Assembly (NCBI GenBank): GCA_027257055.1
Contig: JAPVLO010001002.1
Coordinates: 124,001 to 188,000 of the forward strand
DNA from: Cephalopachus bancanus
Taxonomy: Eukaryota > Chordata > Mammalia > Primates > Tarsiidae
DNA length: 64,000 nucleotides
Direction: 5' to 3'
Shown one piece after another: positions 10,680 to 22,042 of the stretch. A program made the position numbers and the translations under genes. The stretch's first letter is position 1, and the number at the start of each line of letters is the position of its first letter. The notes under the pieces were generated by a model. The model made no database searches. It was not told the DNA's origin and saw only the letters and a list, made by a program, of their open reading frames with translations.

Positions 10680-11360
10680 AGGAATGAAAATAATTTTTTA
10701 ATTACAATGAGACATTTTTTATCTGTCAGATTAGCAACAATTTTTTAAAAAATTGATAGTATCATATCAGCAAGGGTGTAGGAAAAGAGAGGCTCTCATA
10801 ATTTTTAATGAGAGTATAAATTTATATGTAAATCAGTACAACTTCTGTGGGAAGCAATGTGGCAATTACCTATCAAAAATTTCAATGCCTATGTCTTTTG
10901 ATTCAATATTTCCACCTCTAGGAATTTAAACTACAAATATACTTGCACACGTGCAAAATGGCATATGTACAAGATTAATTAATCATTATAGCATTGCTTA
11001 AATTAGCAAAAGTCTCAAAGAACATAAATGTGTGTCAGTAGAGAACTGTTGATAAATGACCATAAATCCATCCCAGGCAACTCTCCCAATATTGGGGCCG
11101 GTCTGTACATACCAAGGACAATCACCAAGACATATTGCAAGGTAAAAATGCATAATAACGTCTGCCAGCATTTGTGTGGATTTGTATGTATGTCTCAATG
11201 AGTAATACAGAAGCCACACACAACAAACTGATGACTGAGACTGCCTCCAGGGAGCGGAACAGGATGGCTGAGGGACAGGAAAAACATATAGTCTATCTCT
11301 TTGAGCTGGTACGATGTGCCCGTGTCAGCTATTTTAAATAATTTAAAAATTGGATAATTG
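10680..11360 (+). mobile_element. L1 3' end fragment (old), continuation
   Basis: 'TATCTGTCAGATTAGCAAC', 'GGGAAGCAATGTGGCAATT', 'GCATTGCTTAAATTAGC' and 'GCTGAGGGACAGG' follow an L1M 3' end. It probably belongs with the piece at 10060-10400. Confidence 0.7.
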
Positions 11361-11976
11361 AAATGTGTTTACCATTTTCTAATCATTAGACTATTGACTG
11401 CTACTTACTTTTGTAAATAAGGAAGAAGTTGACACTGCCCCCTAATAAGAGTTTAGCTATTTCACTTCCACTGCTAGTTTTAAAGATCCCAGTGCTACCA
11501 GTCACAGTGATGACAGTGTATGCTAACATATACAAAAGTTTCTAGAAAGTTCTCCAGTCCATATATTTTATTAAGCAGAGGAGACAGGAAAGCAAGATGT
11601 GGGGAAAATCATGCCAAGCCCAATAATCCATTGTATTTTCTTTCATTAATATGATATAAAGTGCAAGATTCTTGAAATGTGTGTATAACTAAGGGCGTGA
11701 CAATCAAGAAAAAATGCATATAAAGAGGCAATATTAAATCTTATTTATAGTTTTATCATGGGTAGAATCCAGTTTTCTTTGGTGCCCAGAGTGCAAGTGA
11801 CAAGAGCTAAACAGTTTGGTTAATTATGCTCCAAAAGGTTAATTATCATCTCAAATTGAGTTTCCTAAGGGATGGGCACTTTTCCCATCGAAGTCTCCTC
11901 TGAAAAGATTTTTTAAAAATTTTTATAACGTTGTACCTACTCCATGAAACAGTCCTCCAGACACAGGAACTGTGAA

Positions 11977-11986
11977 ATCACGTGAT
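11977..11986. promoter_or_regulatory. Palindromic E-box (MITF/TFE/USF type)
   Basis: ATCACGTGAT is a perfect 10-base palindrome with the CACGTG core. MITF, TFEB/TFE3 and USF proteins prefer TCACGTGA. Motif match only. Confidence 0.4.
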
Positions 11987-12016
11987 AGGTAAAACAGCTA
12001 GCTCTTGGAAGAAAAA

Positions 12017-12030
12017 AAAAAGAGGAAGTG
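12017..12030 (+). promoter_or_regulatory. PU.1 (SPI1)-type ETS motif
   Basis: AAAAAGAGGAAGTG equals the full extended PU.1 preference, not just the GGAA core. It lies 30 bases from the E-box palindrome. Motif match only. Confidence 0.45.
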
Positions 12031-12429
12031 ATGTCCAAGGTCCAACAACCATTTCTGCTGTCTATTTAACAGCTTTGATGATGAATAAGAACCTGTCACG
12101 GCACCCTCACCCCCCTGTACTGTAACTATGAATTCTTATGTCTGTTTCTCAGGGACTCAAGAACCTCAAGGGTAAAGGAAGAGACCTCCCCTGTCTTTCA
12201 TCCCTAGGCGTTCAAAGAATGTTAGCCATTATCATGAGCTCAATCATTCTTGTAACTATGTACCAGATAAAATGAAAGCATTTACAGTCACAATTGCGTC
12301 TAAGACTGAACATCTAAAGAAAAAAAATTATAGGCACTAGGATCTCTTAAATATACAAAGAAGTCAAACAGTCTTCATTTCCTTAGGTCTTCAAACAAAT
12401 ATGGAATTAGCTTGCAATTAGGAAGAGTA

Positions 12430-12565
12430 TGTCCTGAACAAAAACAAGGTACTTTTCTAAGGGTTAACACGGAATAACACATTTAATGCTCACAACTACA
12501 TGAAGAGGTGGGTCTCTAAGTGACAGATGGAGAAAGTGGATCTCAAAAGGGGATGAAAACACAGG
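12430..12565 (-). mobile_element. MIR fragment
   Basis: Antisense MIR-like: 'ATTTAATGCTCACAACTACA', 'AGAGGTGGGTCTCTAAGTG', 'ACAGATGGAGAAAGTGG'. Confidence 0.55.
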
Positions 12566-12637
12566 CTCTCTAACATGGCTCTTCTCCTGCTCTGCAAGGC
12601 TAGCTTCCAGAAAGTGACATTTAAAAGAGAAGAGACA

Positions 12638-12927
12638 GCCAGGCATGGTGGCTCACGCTTGTAATCCCAGCACTGTGGGTGGCAGAGGCGAGAGGATTGC
12701 CTGAGCTCATGGATTCAAGACCAGCCTGGGCAAGACCTCATCTCTACAATAATTTAAAAAATTAGCCAAGTGTGGTGGCATGCGCCTATAGTTCCAGCCA
12801 CTTGGAAGGCTGAGGTGGAAGGATCTCCTGAGTACAGCAGGTCGAGGCTGCAGTGGCCATGAGCGTGCCACTGCACTCCAGCCTGGGCAACATAGTGAGA
12901 CTGATGCAAATAAATAAATAAATAAAG
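12638..12927 (+). mobile_element. Alu, local lineage (older member)
   Basis: Dimer with GTACAGCAGGTCGAGGCTG in the right arm and CTACAATAATTTAAAAAATT as linker. It has lost a few bases at the CAACTTGG site independently of the young group. The tail is (AAAT)n, then GAA repeats. Confidence 0.9.
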
Positions 12928-13515
12928 AAGAAGAAGAGAAGAGACAAAGAAAATGACTATAGTATAAACTTTCAGCAGTGGCCAGGATGAGGACCCATGA
13001 TTTGAAAGCCACTCCCGAGTCAGGAAAGTCTTGAATTTTTACCAACAAAAAAGCACCTGTTTACTGGTTGTTGAAAGAATGTTTATATACATTTCCATCA
13101 GGATAACTTGATTGTCAAGAATAAATTATTCCAAGCCTGTGACAAAACAATGCTATTTCATGCTCATTTCCTGATTAAGGCTTTTAGACAGCTGGGCATT
13201 TTCATTTCTCAGAGCTGTAGGGAGCTATGCAAATTTCCATGCAGCAACTCCAAGATCATTAATCTAAGGAAGGCATGTGCCAACAGAATACTGGATTTTA
13301 TATTGTTTCAGTAGAGAAGAGGAGGGACAGGTTAATCTAATTACCCTATGTGTGGTCACCTGACTATGGTTAACAAAAAGATCAAATGCTAAACTGTACA
13401 ATCAGCAACAAACTCCTAAGTAATGAGGCATTTCACATCAAAAAAGGAGTAGGAGGAGGGGGTGACATTCTTACATTGCTTGAAAGCTAATACTGTAGCA
13501 ATAAAAATAGTCATA
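12928..13515. other. Low-repeat non-coding DNA
   Basis: No repeat recognised. It includes a perfect octamer motif near 13227. The 68-codon frame at 13108-13314 has no recognisable product. Confidence 0.4.
13227..13234 (+). promoter_or_regulatory. Octamer motif (POU/OCT)
   Basis: ATGCAAAT, perfect match, in low-repeat DNA. A single 8-base match is weak on its own. Confidence 0.25.
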
Positions 13516-13518
13516 TCA

Positions 13519-13815
13519 ACTGGGCTCGGTGGCTCAGCCTGTAATCCCGCGCCTTTGGAAGGCTGATGTGAGTGGATTGCCTGAGCCTGTGGGTTCGAGA
13601 CCCACCTGGGCAGTGAGACCTCATCTCTACAATAAAATAAAAAAATCAGCCGGGCGTGGTAGTGCATGCCTGTAATTCCGGCTACTCGAAAGGCTGAGGC
13701 GGAAGGATCGCCAGAGCCCAGCAGGTCGAGGCTGCGGTGGCCGGGAGTAGCCACTGCACTCCAGTCTGGGTGACAGAGTGAGACTCCAACTCAAAAAAAT
13801 AAATAAATAAATAAA
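13519..13815 (+). mobile_element. Alu, young local subfamily
   Basis: Shows the young set: shortened A box GGCTCAGCCTG, CCCGCGCCTTTGG, the 5-base loss giving GGGCAGTGAGACC, and the GCCCAGCAGGTCGAGGCTG mark. Flanks AGTCATATCAA and AATCATATCAA are a target-site duplication. The tail is (AAAT)n. Confidence 0.95.
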
Positions 13816-13894
13816 ATAATCATATCAAGCTTATATGAATGATAGGCAGAGCATTTTACTTATTACAAGGAGGTAGGATCATCACTATATATCA

Positions 13895-14490
<596 letters not shown>

Positions 14491-14503
14491 AAGGGAAAAA
14501 CTT

Positions 14504-14806
14504 GTCAGGCGTGGTGGCTCACACTTGTAATCCCAGCACTTTGGGAAGTGGAGGCGAGAGGATTGCTTGAGCCTAGGGGCTGAGACCAGCCTGGGCAACT
14601 TGGTGAGCCTTCATCTCTACAAAAAAAGAAAAAAAATTAGCTGGACATGTTTTTGCACACCTGTAGTTCCAGCTACTTGGAAGGCTGAGGTGGAAGGATC
14701 ACCTGAGCCCAGCAGGTCAAGGCTGAAGGGGCCGTGAGTGTGCCATCGCACTCCAGCCTGGGCGGCAGAGTGAGACTCTGACTCAAAAAATAAAACAAGA
14801 TAAAAA
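14504..14806 (+). mobile_element. Alu, local lineage (older member)
   Basis: Dimer with GCCCAGCAGGTCAAGGCTG and TGACTCAAAAAAT tail. AAAAGGGAAAAACTT flanks both ends (14489-14503 and 14807-14821), a near-perfect target-site duplication. Confidence 0.93.
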
Positions 14807-14821
14807 TAAAAGGGAAAAACT

Positions 14822-15600
14822 TTCTAGTATGCAATTCCTAATGCGGTTGGTTTTGCAGAAGTCTCAAAAAATTTGCTTCCATGCATTCTCTTTCAGAAGG
14901 CTACTGGAGGGTGTATTTCACCAAGTCAAACTCGGACAGTCAACAAGACAAGGTTGGGAGGAGGTGAGTGATGGGAATTTCCTGGCTGACAACTGGACTA
15001 CAGACGGGGTTAGAAGACTCTGTGAGGCCTCTGGTGTTTCTCCAGGATGGAAGCATAAAGGGGGGGAAAGAGATAGGGAGAGACAGAGAGACACAAAAAG
15101 AGAGAGGGAGGGAGGGAAGGAGGGAGACAGGAACAGAGGAAGAGAGACAGAGAAAGAGAGACAGAGGGAGAGAGAGGGAAACAGAGAGACTGTATTTTGT
15201 ATTAAGCAGCATTTTATAGAGCTGTTTAGTTCAAGGTATGAGAAAATTCACATGTCCTGGGATAACTCAGCAAACAAGAAAGACAATTATTATCTCTAGG
15301 GAAGATAAAAAGCTTGTGAGAAAATTAATTATAGTATATTCTTGCTTCAATACTCAATATCAATATTGCTACATTAATGAAAACATTAAGTATCGATTGA
15401 AGCAAAACCTGAAATATGAGCATATAGGGAAGAGGAGCATGGGGGTGCAAGTGAGCTAATATTCCCAACTACCATGAGCAGTAACAGATCGTGTGTAGAA
15501 TTGACGAACCAAGAGACAGCAGTGCATGAGTATTATTCCAAAGTACAGCAGCAAATACCAGAAGCACTAGCTAGAACCAGACAATAATTGCCTTCTAGAA
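14822..15600. other. Low-repeat DNA with a GA-rich stretch
   Basis: No repeat family or gene recognised apart from the GA-rich tract at 15058-15190. The 156-codon frame at 14829-15299 owes its length to that tract (Arg/Glu runs) and is not a gene candidate. Confidence 0.5.
15058..15190 (+). repeat. GA-rich low-complexity tract
   Basis: Degenerate AGAGACAG / GGGAGG repeats, almost all purine plus scattered C. Confidence 0.9.
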
Positions 15601-15988
15601 CAGGGGTTCCCAACCCCCGGGTTGTGGACCGGTAAGACCCATGGTCTGTTAGGAACTGGGCCACATGCAGGCGATGAGTGGCAGGGTGAGTGGAGCTCCG
15701 CCTTCTGTCAGACCAATGGCAGCATTAGATTCTCATAGGAGTGTGAACCCTGTTGTTAACTGGGCATGCGAGGGATCTAGGTTGCGTGCTCCTTATGAGA
15801 AGCTAATGCCTGACGATTTGAGGTGGAGCTGAGGCAGTGATGCAACGCTGGGGAACAGCTGCAGATACAGATCAACATTAGCAGTGAGGTTTGACTGCAC
15901 ATCTTCCCTCCTCCCCCGCCCCCTCATTCATGGAAAAAATGTCTTTCACAAAACTGGTCTCTGATTCCAAAAAGGTTGGGGACTGCTG
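15601..15988 (+). mobile_element. MER1-type hAT-Charlie DNA transposon, complete
   Basis: Starts CAGGGGTTCCCAACC and ends GGTTGGGGACTGCTG, imperfect terminal inverted repeats. The body has the family text 'GTTAGGAACTGGGCC', 'CATTAGATTCTCATAGGAG' and 'CATGCGAGGGATCTAGG'. It is flanked by TTCTAGAA and TCCTAGAA, an 8-base target duplication typical of hAT. It has no ORF and is non-autonomous. I am surer of the Charlie group than of the exact subfamily. Confidence 0.85.
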
Positions 15989-16079
15989 TCCTAGAAGACA
16001 CGGACATAAGGAGAAGGGGCAAGGGACTTCTGGATATTCTACATCTTAGCACTATATGACTTTCAAAACTCCATATGTG

Positions 16080-16256
16080 CATATATGTATATCTATGTAA
16101 TCACTAAAAAATTAATAATTTTAAAGGCATATGTGCTAATTCCAAAAAACACAGAAAATAGTAACAGGGGGTAGACAGCCAAAGGTAAATGTGGCCCATT
16201 CCCCAGTGAAATTCCATTCCTCCTCGTCTAGGAACCATTAATGAGTGTGTGTGTGT

Positions 16257-16295
<39 letters not shown>

Positions 16296-16440
16296 CCTAC
16301 TGCTTTGAAACACAAATGGACTCGTACAACATGTGCTTTTTTGTTTCCTGCTTTCTTCCACATAACAATGCATTTTAGACAGCCTCTCCATCAGTCACAG
16401 AGCTCTGCCTCTCTTCCTCAAAGTTGCACAGAATCCAACT
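16080..16440 (-). mobile_element. L1 fragment, part 1 of a broken copy
   Basis: Antisense old L1 text around 'CTTCCACATAACAATGCATT', with a GT microsatellite embedded. It appears to continue at 16990 after an unassigned block. Confidence 0.5.
16245..16293. repeat. (GT)n microsatellite
   Basis: About 24 GT units with one GTAT interruption. Confidence 0.97.
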
Positions 16441-16985
16441 GTAGAACAGACCGGTATCAAAGCAGATACTGCTTTGTGGAAAAGAAGATTTCAGAACACA
16501 GAGGTCTGACCAATCCAAACCACCCATATTAAAGAGTGCTAAATCAGAGCTGAGGGCAAGGGAACCATGGGAAAATGGGAGGATGGAAAATCAGAGCAGA
16601 GAGAGTTCCTTTAGGGACACATGGTCACTGTTTCTACCTTCCACTCTCCTAGATGAAAATGTGGCCTTGCTAAAGTGGAATTTGGTTCAAGAAGCAGGGG
16701 AGCTGCATGTTTGTCATCACACCATTAATGGAAGCATGGTTGTTGCTGCTGGCTCTTCTGAAATGCTAATGGAGAAAAGACTTGTGGCACAGCAAACTTC
16801 AGCAGTCTCTAAGACCTGGGAAAATGTCCTCTGCCATCTAGGCCATTGGAAGCTTGGGGCTGGGAACTGGTGTATGAGCTGCACCTTGTATACACCTCAT
16901 CTGCTCCTGCCCTGAGGCTATCTCTTAAGTTTCTGAATCTTTGGCTGATTAAATGTATAACTTACTTTAATCTTGGTGGGAGAAA
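16441..16985. other. Unassigned block inside an L1
   Basis: About 545 bases that do not read as L1, between two L1 pieces in the same orientation. It ends in '…CTTTGGCTGATTAAATG'. It could be a solo LTR or a non-L1 insertion of unknown family. No terminal repeats or target duplication are clear by eye. The 110-codon frame here is not recognisable. Confidence 0.35.
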
Positions 16986-17442
16986 CAGTTCTCTTCCCAC
17001 AAAACATAACCCACACAAAAATCATCTAGTTGTCAAGTCTTCTGCAATTACAAACAACACTACATTGAGCACCACTATGTCTTTGCACATATACACAGGG
17101 GTAACTTGAGGGACAAATTCCCTAGGGCAAAATTTCTGGGTCAAAGACTTGGTGCACCCTTACTTTTCACAGATAATGAGAAATTGGCCTCCAAAAGTTG
17201 ATCTCAATTACACTCCCACCAGTAGCATGAAAAAGTGCTGGTTTCCCCATACTGGGTATTTTTAAATGTCTTCATTTTTTCCAATCTGATAACAGAAGAT
17301 GATATTTGATTGACGTTTCTTTAATTAGTAAAAATAAGGTTGGACAGCTTTCCATATGCTTACCAGCATCCATTTGTCTTTTTCTGTGATCTGTTTGCTC
17401 ATGTCCTTTGTCAATTCTCCTACAAACCATTCTGCCTTTTTC

Positions 17443-17719
17443 CTTTTTTTTTTTTTTTTTGTAGAGATAGGGTCTCGCTATGTTGCCCAGTCTGGTATCA
17501 AACTCCAGAATTCAAGTGATCCTCCCACCTCAGCCTCCAAAATAGCTGGAGACTATATATATGTGCCACTATGCCTGTCTAAGCTTTTCAAAAAAATGTT
17601 TGTAGAGGTGGGGTCTCACTATATTGCCCAAGCTGGTCTGGAACCCCTAGCCTCAAGCGACCCTCCCACCTCAGCCTTCCAAAGTGCTGGAATTATAGAC
17701 ATGAGCCACCGCGCCCAGC
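17443..17719 (-). mobile_element. Old Alu-like dimer of two left-type arms
   Basis: Both halves start with GTAGAG(A/G)T(A/G)GGGTCTC and lack the extra 31 bases that a normal right arm carries. It looks like an early fossil-Alu arrangement or a joined pair of monomers. It sits inside L1. Confidence 0.7.
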
Positions 17720-17853
17720 ATCTCCCTTTTTTCCCGAAGAGCTCTCTGTATATAAAAGAATTACTCCTTGGGCTGTCATATATGCTGCAGAATTTTTTTT
17801 TTTTTTACCTGTTTGTTATTTGTCTAACTACTCTATTAAAAAGAAGTTTCTAA

Positions 17854-18143
17854 TTTTTTTTTTTTTTTGAGTTGGAGTCTCACTCTGTCGCCCAGACTGG
17901 AGTGCGGTGGCCGCTCCTGGCCACTGCAGCCTCGACCTACTGGGCTCCAATGATCCTTCCGCTTCAGCCTTCCAAATAGCTGGAATTATAGGCGCGCGCT
18001 ACCACGTCCGGCTAATTTTTTGAGTTTATTGTAGAGATGAGGTCTTGCCTGCCCAGGCGGGTCTCGAACCCGCGGGCTTGGGCAATCCACTCACCTCAGC
18101 CTCCCAAAGGCGCGGGATTACAGGCTGAGCCACCAAGCCCGGC
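17854..18143 (-). mobile_element. Alu, young local subfamily
   Basis: Antisense copy with the young set: GGCTGAGCC (A-box loss), GGCGCGGG, the 5-base loss (CTTGCCTGCCCAGG) and CAGCCTCGACC. TTCTAATTTT occurs on both sides as target duplication in L1. Confidence 0.95.
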
Positions 18144-18265
18144 TTCTAATTTTTATGTAGTAAAATCCATCAATCTTTTCCCTTAGATCTTCTTAGATTT
18201 GTGGCATGATTGTAAAGGCCTTCTCTGCTCAAAGATTATCTTAAAAGTACAAAATATCCATTTTT

Positions 18266-19033
18266 CCTAATAATTTTACGTCAAAAGTTAATGCATATTA
18301 TTAGAAGTCCTCTCACTCTCCACTCACCCCCTTTCAAAAAAAGAAAGAAACATCAGAAACGCAACTCAGAATAACTCATTTGTGAATTACAAAGCCTTGA
18401 TTTTAGGAGCCCGGTTTCCAAAGCTTAGGTTTGGGGGTGAGGAAGTATTTCAGAGTGGGAAATGCACACCGATAGCAGCTAGTACAAGAATTTCTTTATT
18501 CATGCTTAGAACGATCTGCCTTTATGCAACTTAACAGATTAAAGAGAAACAACATTAACAGGTTAACAGATAGGTCACAACTAAATTTGGTCATTTCTTC
18601 TCAAAACAAACTGCCCATCTTCTACCAAGAACCAGGAGACACATTTCCCCCTGACCTCAACCCCAGACTGGGCTCTATAAGCATGCCTGTCCCTACTTTG
18701 TCATGGGACCTGGCAACAAAGACCCAAAGGCTTCCACAAGTGACACTAAAACCTCAAAGACACTATTTCCCAGCAGCCCCACACTAGCAAGGAAGGGAAA
18801 TACTTTCTAAAAAAACTCCTTCCTAAATGTAACCATAATGTTTTCCAGGAGAGAGCAGCAGGGGGACAGAAGTAAAAACTATGGTGTATCTTCATTCAAT
18901 CTTTTAGCCAAAGTTATTAAATGCATGCCAGGCACTGTCAGGTGGAGGGGTTCAAGATGGCTACTGCTACCCAGGGTCTCACCACCTAGTAGGGCTAGAA
19001 CTCTGAGTGGAGTGGGCACATGTTCCCGCTCTA
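18266..19033. other. Low-repeat non-coding DNA
   Basis: No repeat family confidently recognised. 'TGCCAGGCACTGTCAGG' near 18927 hints at an ancient dispersed repeat. Confidence 0.4.
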
Positions 19034-19330
19034 TTTTTTTATTTTTATTTTTTTTAGTTGGAGTCTCACATCATTGCCCAGGCTGGAGTACAGCGGCACA
19101 CTCACAGCCACCCAAGCGTCAACCAGCTGAGCTCAGGTGATCCTCCCACCTCAGCCTCCCAAGCAGCAACTACAAGCACACACTACCATGCCCAGCTAAT
19201 TTTTTATCTATTGTAGAGATGAGGTCTCACCAAGTTGCCTGGGTTGCTCTCAAACCCGTGGCCTCAGGCAATTCAATTGCTTCAACCTCCCAAAGTGCTG
19301 GGATTACAGGCTGAGCCACCAAGCCCCGCC
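19034..19330 (-). mobile_element. Alu, transitional local member
   Basis: Has the A-box loss (ACAGGCTGAGCC) but keeps AAGTTGCC and AAAGTGCTGGG. It therefore sits between the older and young groups. Confidence 0.9.
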
Positions 19331-19995
19331 AATGCTCCAGCTCTTAAGAGTTCCAGTCATTTGATCACCTTGCACAAGGTACTAACCTCGCTGAACTGAA
19401 CAGTCCTTATAGTAGTTTCTTACCACTGCTGTAACAAATTACCAAACACTTGGCGACTTAATACATTATAAAGTTAGTATCTTACAATTCTGAAGGTCAG
19501 AGATCCAAAATCTGTCTCACTGGGCTAAAATGCAGGTGTTGGTAGGGTTGCATTCATTTAGGGGGCTGTAGGAGAGAAGATTCCCTTGCCTTTTTCAGCC
19601 TCTAGGGGTACCTGCATTCTTTGGCTTGTGGCCCCTTCCTCCATCTTCAAGGTCAGCAGCATAGTCTCTACAAAATCCATACACACTCTCTCTCTCTCTC
19701 TCTGACTTTTGCTTCCATTGTCACTAAAGTCTGATCTTCCTGCATTTTTTTAAAAATTTGTTTTAATTGTGGTAAATACATATAACATAAAATTTAACAT
19801 CTTAACCATTTTGAAGTGTACGGTGCAGTAGTGTTAAGTACATTCATGCTGTTGTGCAACAAGTTTCTTCAACGCTTTTCATCTTGCAAAACCGAAACCC
19901 TGTAACCATTAAACAACGATTACTTTTCTCCCCTGCCTCTCCACCAGCCCCTTGGCAACCACTACTCTATTTTCTGTCTCTGTGAATTTGACTAC

Positions 19996-20279
19996 TTTTT
20001 TTTTTTTGAGTCGGAGTCTCACTCTGTCACCCAGACTGGAGTGCAGTGGCACGCTCCCAGCCACCGCAGCCTCGACCTGCTGGGCTCCAGCGATCCTTCC
20101 GCCTCAGCATTCCAAGCAGCTGGAACTACAGGCTTGCGCCACCCCGCCCAGCTAATTTTTTTATTTACTGTAGAGACCAAGTTTCGTCATGTTGTCCAGG
20201 CTGGTCTCAAACCTGTGGGTCCAGGTGATCCTCTCGCCTCTGCCTCCAAAAGCATTATAGCATGAGCCACCACACCTGG
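19996..20279 (-). mobile_element. Alu, local lineage
   Basis: Antisense, with CAGCCTCGACCTGCTGGGC. AATTTGACTACTTT flanks both ends, a clear target duplication within L1. The left arm has a local deletion near AAAGCATTATAGC. Confidence 0.93.
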
Positions 20280-20877
20280 CATAATTTGACTACTTTAGAA
20301 ACCTCACATAAGTGAAGTCATACAGTTATTTGTCCTTTTGTGACTGGCTTATTTCTTTTAGCATAAAATCTTTAAGGCCCATCAACATTGTAGCATGTGT
20401 CAGAATCTCCTTCCTTTTTTGAGCAGAGTTAATATTCCATTGTATGGATATTTGGAATGCCTTCTACCTTTTGGCTACTGTGAAAAATACTGCTATGCAC
20501 ATAGGTGTACAATATCTTTGAGGCTCTGCTTTCAATTGTTTTGGATATATACCCAGAAGTAGAATTGCTGGATCATATGGTAATTCTAGTTTTAATTTTC
20601 TGAGGAACTGCCACTGTGTTTTCCATGATGGCTATACCAATCTACATTCCTACCAACAGTGCAGAAGGGTGTCAATTTCTCCACAGCCTCACCAATACTT
20701 GTCATTTTCTTTCTTTCTTTTTTATAGTGTCAGTCCTAATGGATACAAGGTAGAATCTCACTGTGGTTCTGATTTGCATTTCCCTGCTGGTTTGTGATGT
20801 TAAGCACTTTTTCATATGCTTGTTGGTCATTTGTATATTTCTCTGGAAAACCATCTATTTAAGTCCTTTGCCCTTCT

Positions 20878-21178
20878 TTTTTTTTTTTTTTTTTTTTTGA
20901 GTTGGAGTCTCAATCCATCGCCCAGACTGGAGTGCAGTGGCCGCTCCCGGCCACCGCAGCCTTGACCTGCTGAGCTCCAGCGATCCTTCCGCCTCAGCCT
21001 TCCAAGTAGCCGGAACTACAGACGCTCGCTACCACGCCCGGCTGATTTTTTTGATTTATTGTAGAGATGAGGTCTCGCCAAGTTGCCCAGGTGGGTCTCA
21101 AACCCGCGGGCTCAGGCAATCCACTCACCTCAGCCTCCCAAAGTGCTGGGATTAGAGGCTGAGCCACCAAGCCTGGCT
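20878..21178 (-). mobile_element. Alu, transitional local member
   Basis: Antisense, long T run, A-box loss (GAGGCTGAGCC), but CAAGTTGCCCAGG kept. CTTTGCCC / TTTTGCCC flanks both ends. Confidence 0.93.
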
Positions 21179-21545
21179 CTTTTGCCCATTTTTAATTGGG
21201 TTGTTTTGTTGCTGTTGAGTTGTAGGAGTTCTTTGTATACTCTGGCTATTAACCCCCTTATCAGATATATGATTTGCGAATATTTTCTCCCAGTCTTTAG
21301 GTTACATTTTCACTCTATTGATTGTGTCCTTTGATGTACAGAAGTTTTACATTTTCATGGAATCTATCTAGTCTATTTTTACTTTTGTTGCCTGTGTGCC
21401 TCCCTCTTATAAGAACCCTTGTGACTCTAATCCCCCTACTCTAAAAGCCTTAATTTAGTCATATCTGCATTGTAAGGTAAACATTCAAAGGTTCTGGAGA
21501 TTAGGATGTGAACATCTTTGAGGACCATTATTCCGCCTACTACAG

Positions 21546-21668
21546 TCCTCATCTTTAAAATGAGAATAATAAATTCAGAGAGTTATGACAACAAAATAAA
21601 ATAACACACATGAACTGAGTTCAGAACAGTGCATGGCATACAGTAAATGTTAGTGATTATCATAACAT
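21546..21668 (+). mobile_element. MIR 3' fragment
   Basis: 'CTCATCTTTAAAATGAGAAT' then 'ACAGTGCATGGCATACAGTA' is the MIR tail pattern. Confidence 0.6.
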
Positions 21669-22042
21669 AAGACTAAGTATTACAGAAAAGAGACAAGTGT
21701 GACCAAAGGTACTGGTAAGAACAGGAGCTGGGGCTGTTCATTCTGCTTGGGAGAAACCAGGGATGTCTTTCTTAAAGAGACAACATACCAACTTGGTCAT
21801 AAGAAATAAGTAGGATTTGGAGGGTCTGAACAGACCAAGCCACAAGGGAAAATTCCTCATTTTTTTCCACATTCTGACATTGGTATTAACATCTTAGAAA
21901 TCTTGTTTCTTTCCTAAGAAGCCACATCTGCTTTCTGACAGTAGTTACGAGGTGATTTTTTTCTTTATTTATAAGAAAACATGCTCAGTTGAATTTCTGA
22001 GTCTCCCTTTAATAAACAATTCACAAACTTTTTCCCAGCAAA

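Larger units (their letters stand above)
11361..12429. other. Low-repeat DNA, candidate regulatory block
   Basis: No repeat recognised over about a kilobase. It holds a palindromic E-box and a strong PU.1-type motif (separate entries), which is why I flag it as a candidate cis-element. Confidence 0.4.
16990..18265 (-). mobile_element. L1 fragment, part 2, interrupted by two Alus
   Basis: Antisense L1 3'-region text: 'TTCTGCAATTACAAACAACA', 'AAATTTCTGGGTCAAAGAC', 'CAATTACACTCCCACCAGTA', 'CTCATGTCCTTTGTCAATTC'. After two Alus it continues with 'AATCCATCAATCTTTTCCC'. L1 text resumes on the far side of each Alu. Confidence 0.75.
19746..21391 (-). mobile_element. L1 3' end (L1M class) inserted in the LTR
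   Basis: Antisense L1: 'GTGGTAAATACATATAACAT' near the start, then 'AGAATTGCTGGATCATATGG', 'ACCAACAGTGCAGAAGGG', 'GATTTGCATTTCCCTG' and 'TATTTTCTCCCAGTCTTTAG'. Two Alus interrupt it. No coding capacity. Confidence 0.82.
19395..21545 (-). mobile_element. MLT1-type MaLR LTR, split by a nested L1
   Basis: Left part 19395-19745 ('ACTGCTGTAACAAATTACCA', 'TGGCTTGTGGCCCCTTCC') and right part 21392-21545 ('TGCCTCCCTCTTATAAGAA', 'GGAGATTAGGATGTGAACAT') join in register as an antisense MLT1-type LTR. The middle is L1 plus two Alus. Confidence 0.75.

Noticed and set aside
14829..15299. Frame of 156 codons, the second longest in the window
   Set aside because: Its second half is an Arg/Glu-rich translation of a GA-rich tract and the first half shows no domain. 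No exon context.
17356..17853. Frame of 165 codons, the longest in the window
   Set aside because: It runs through an antisense Alu-like dimer and old L1 text; the repeated [19 protein letters not shown] phrase is typical Alu translation.
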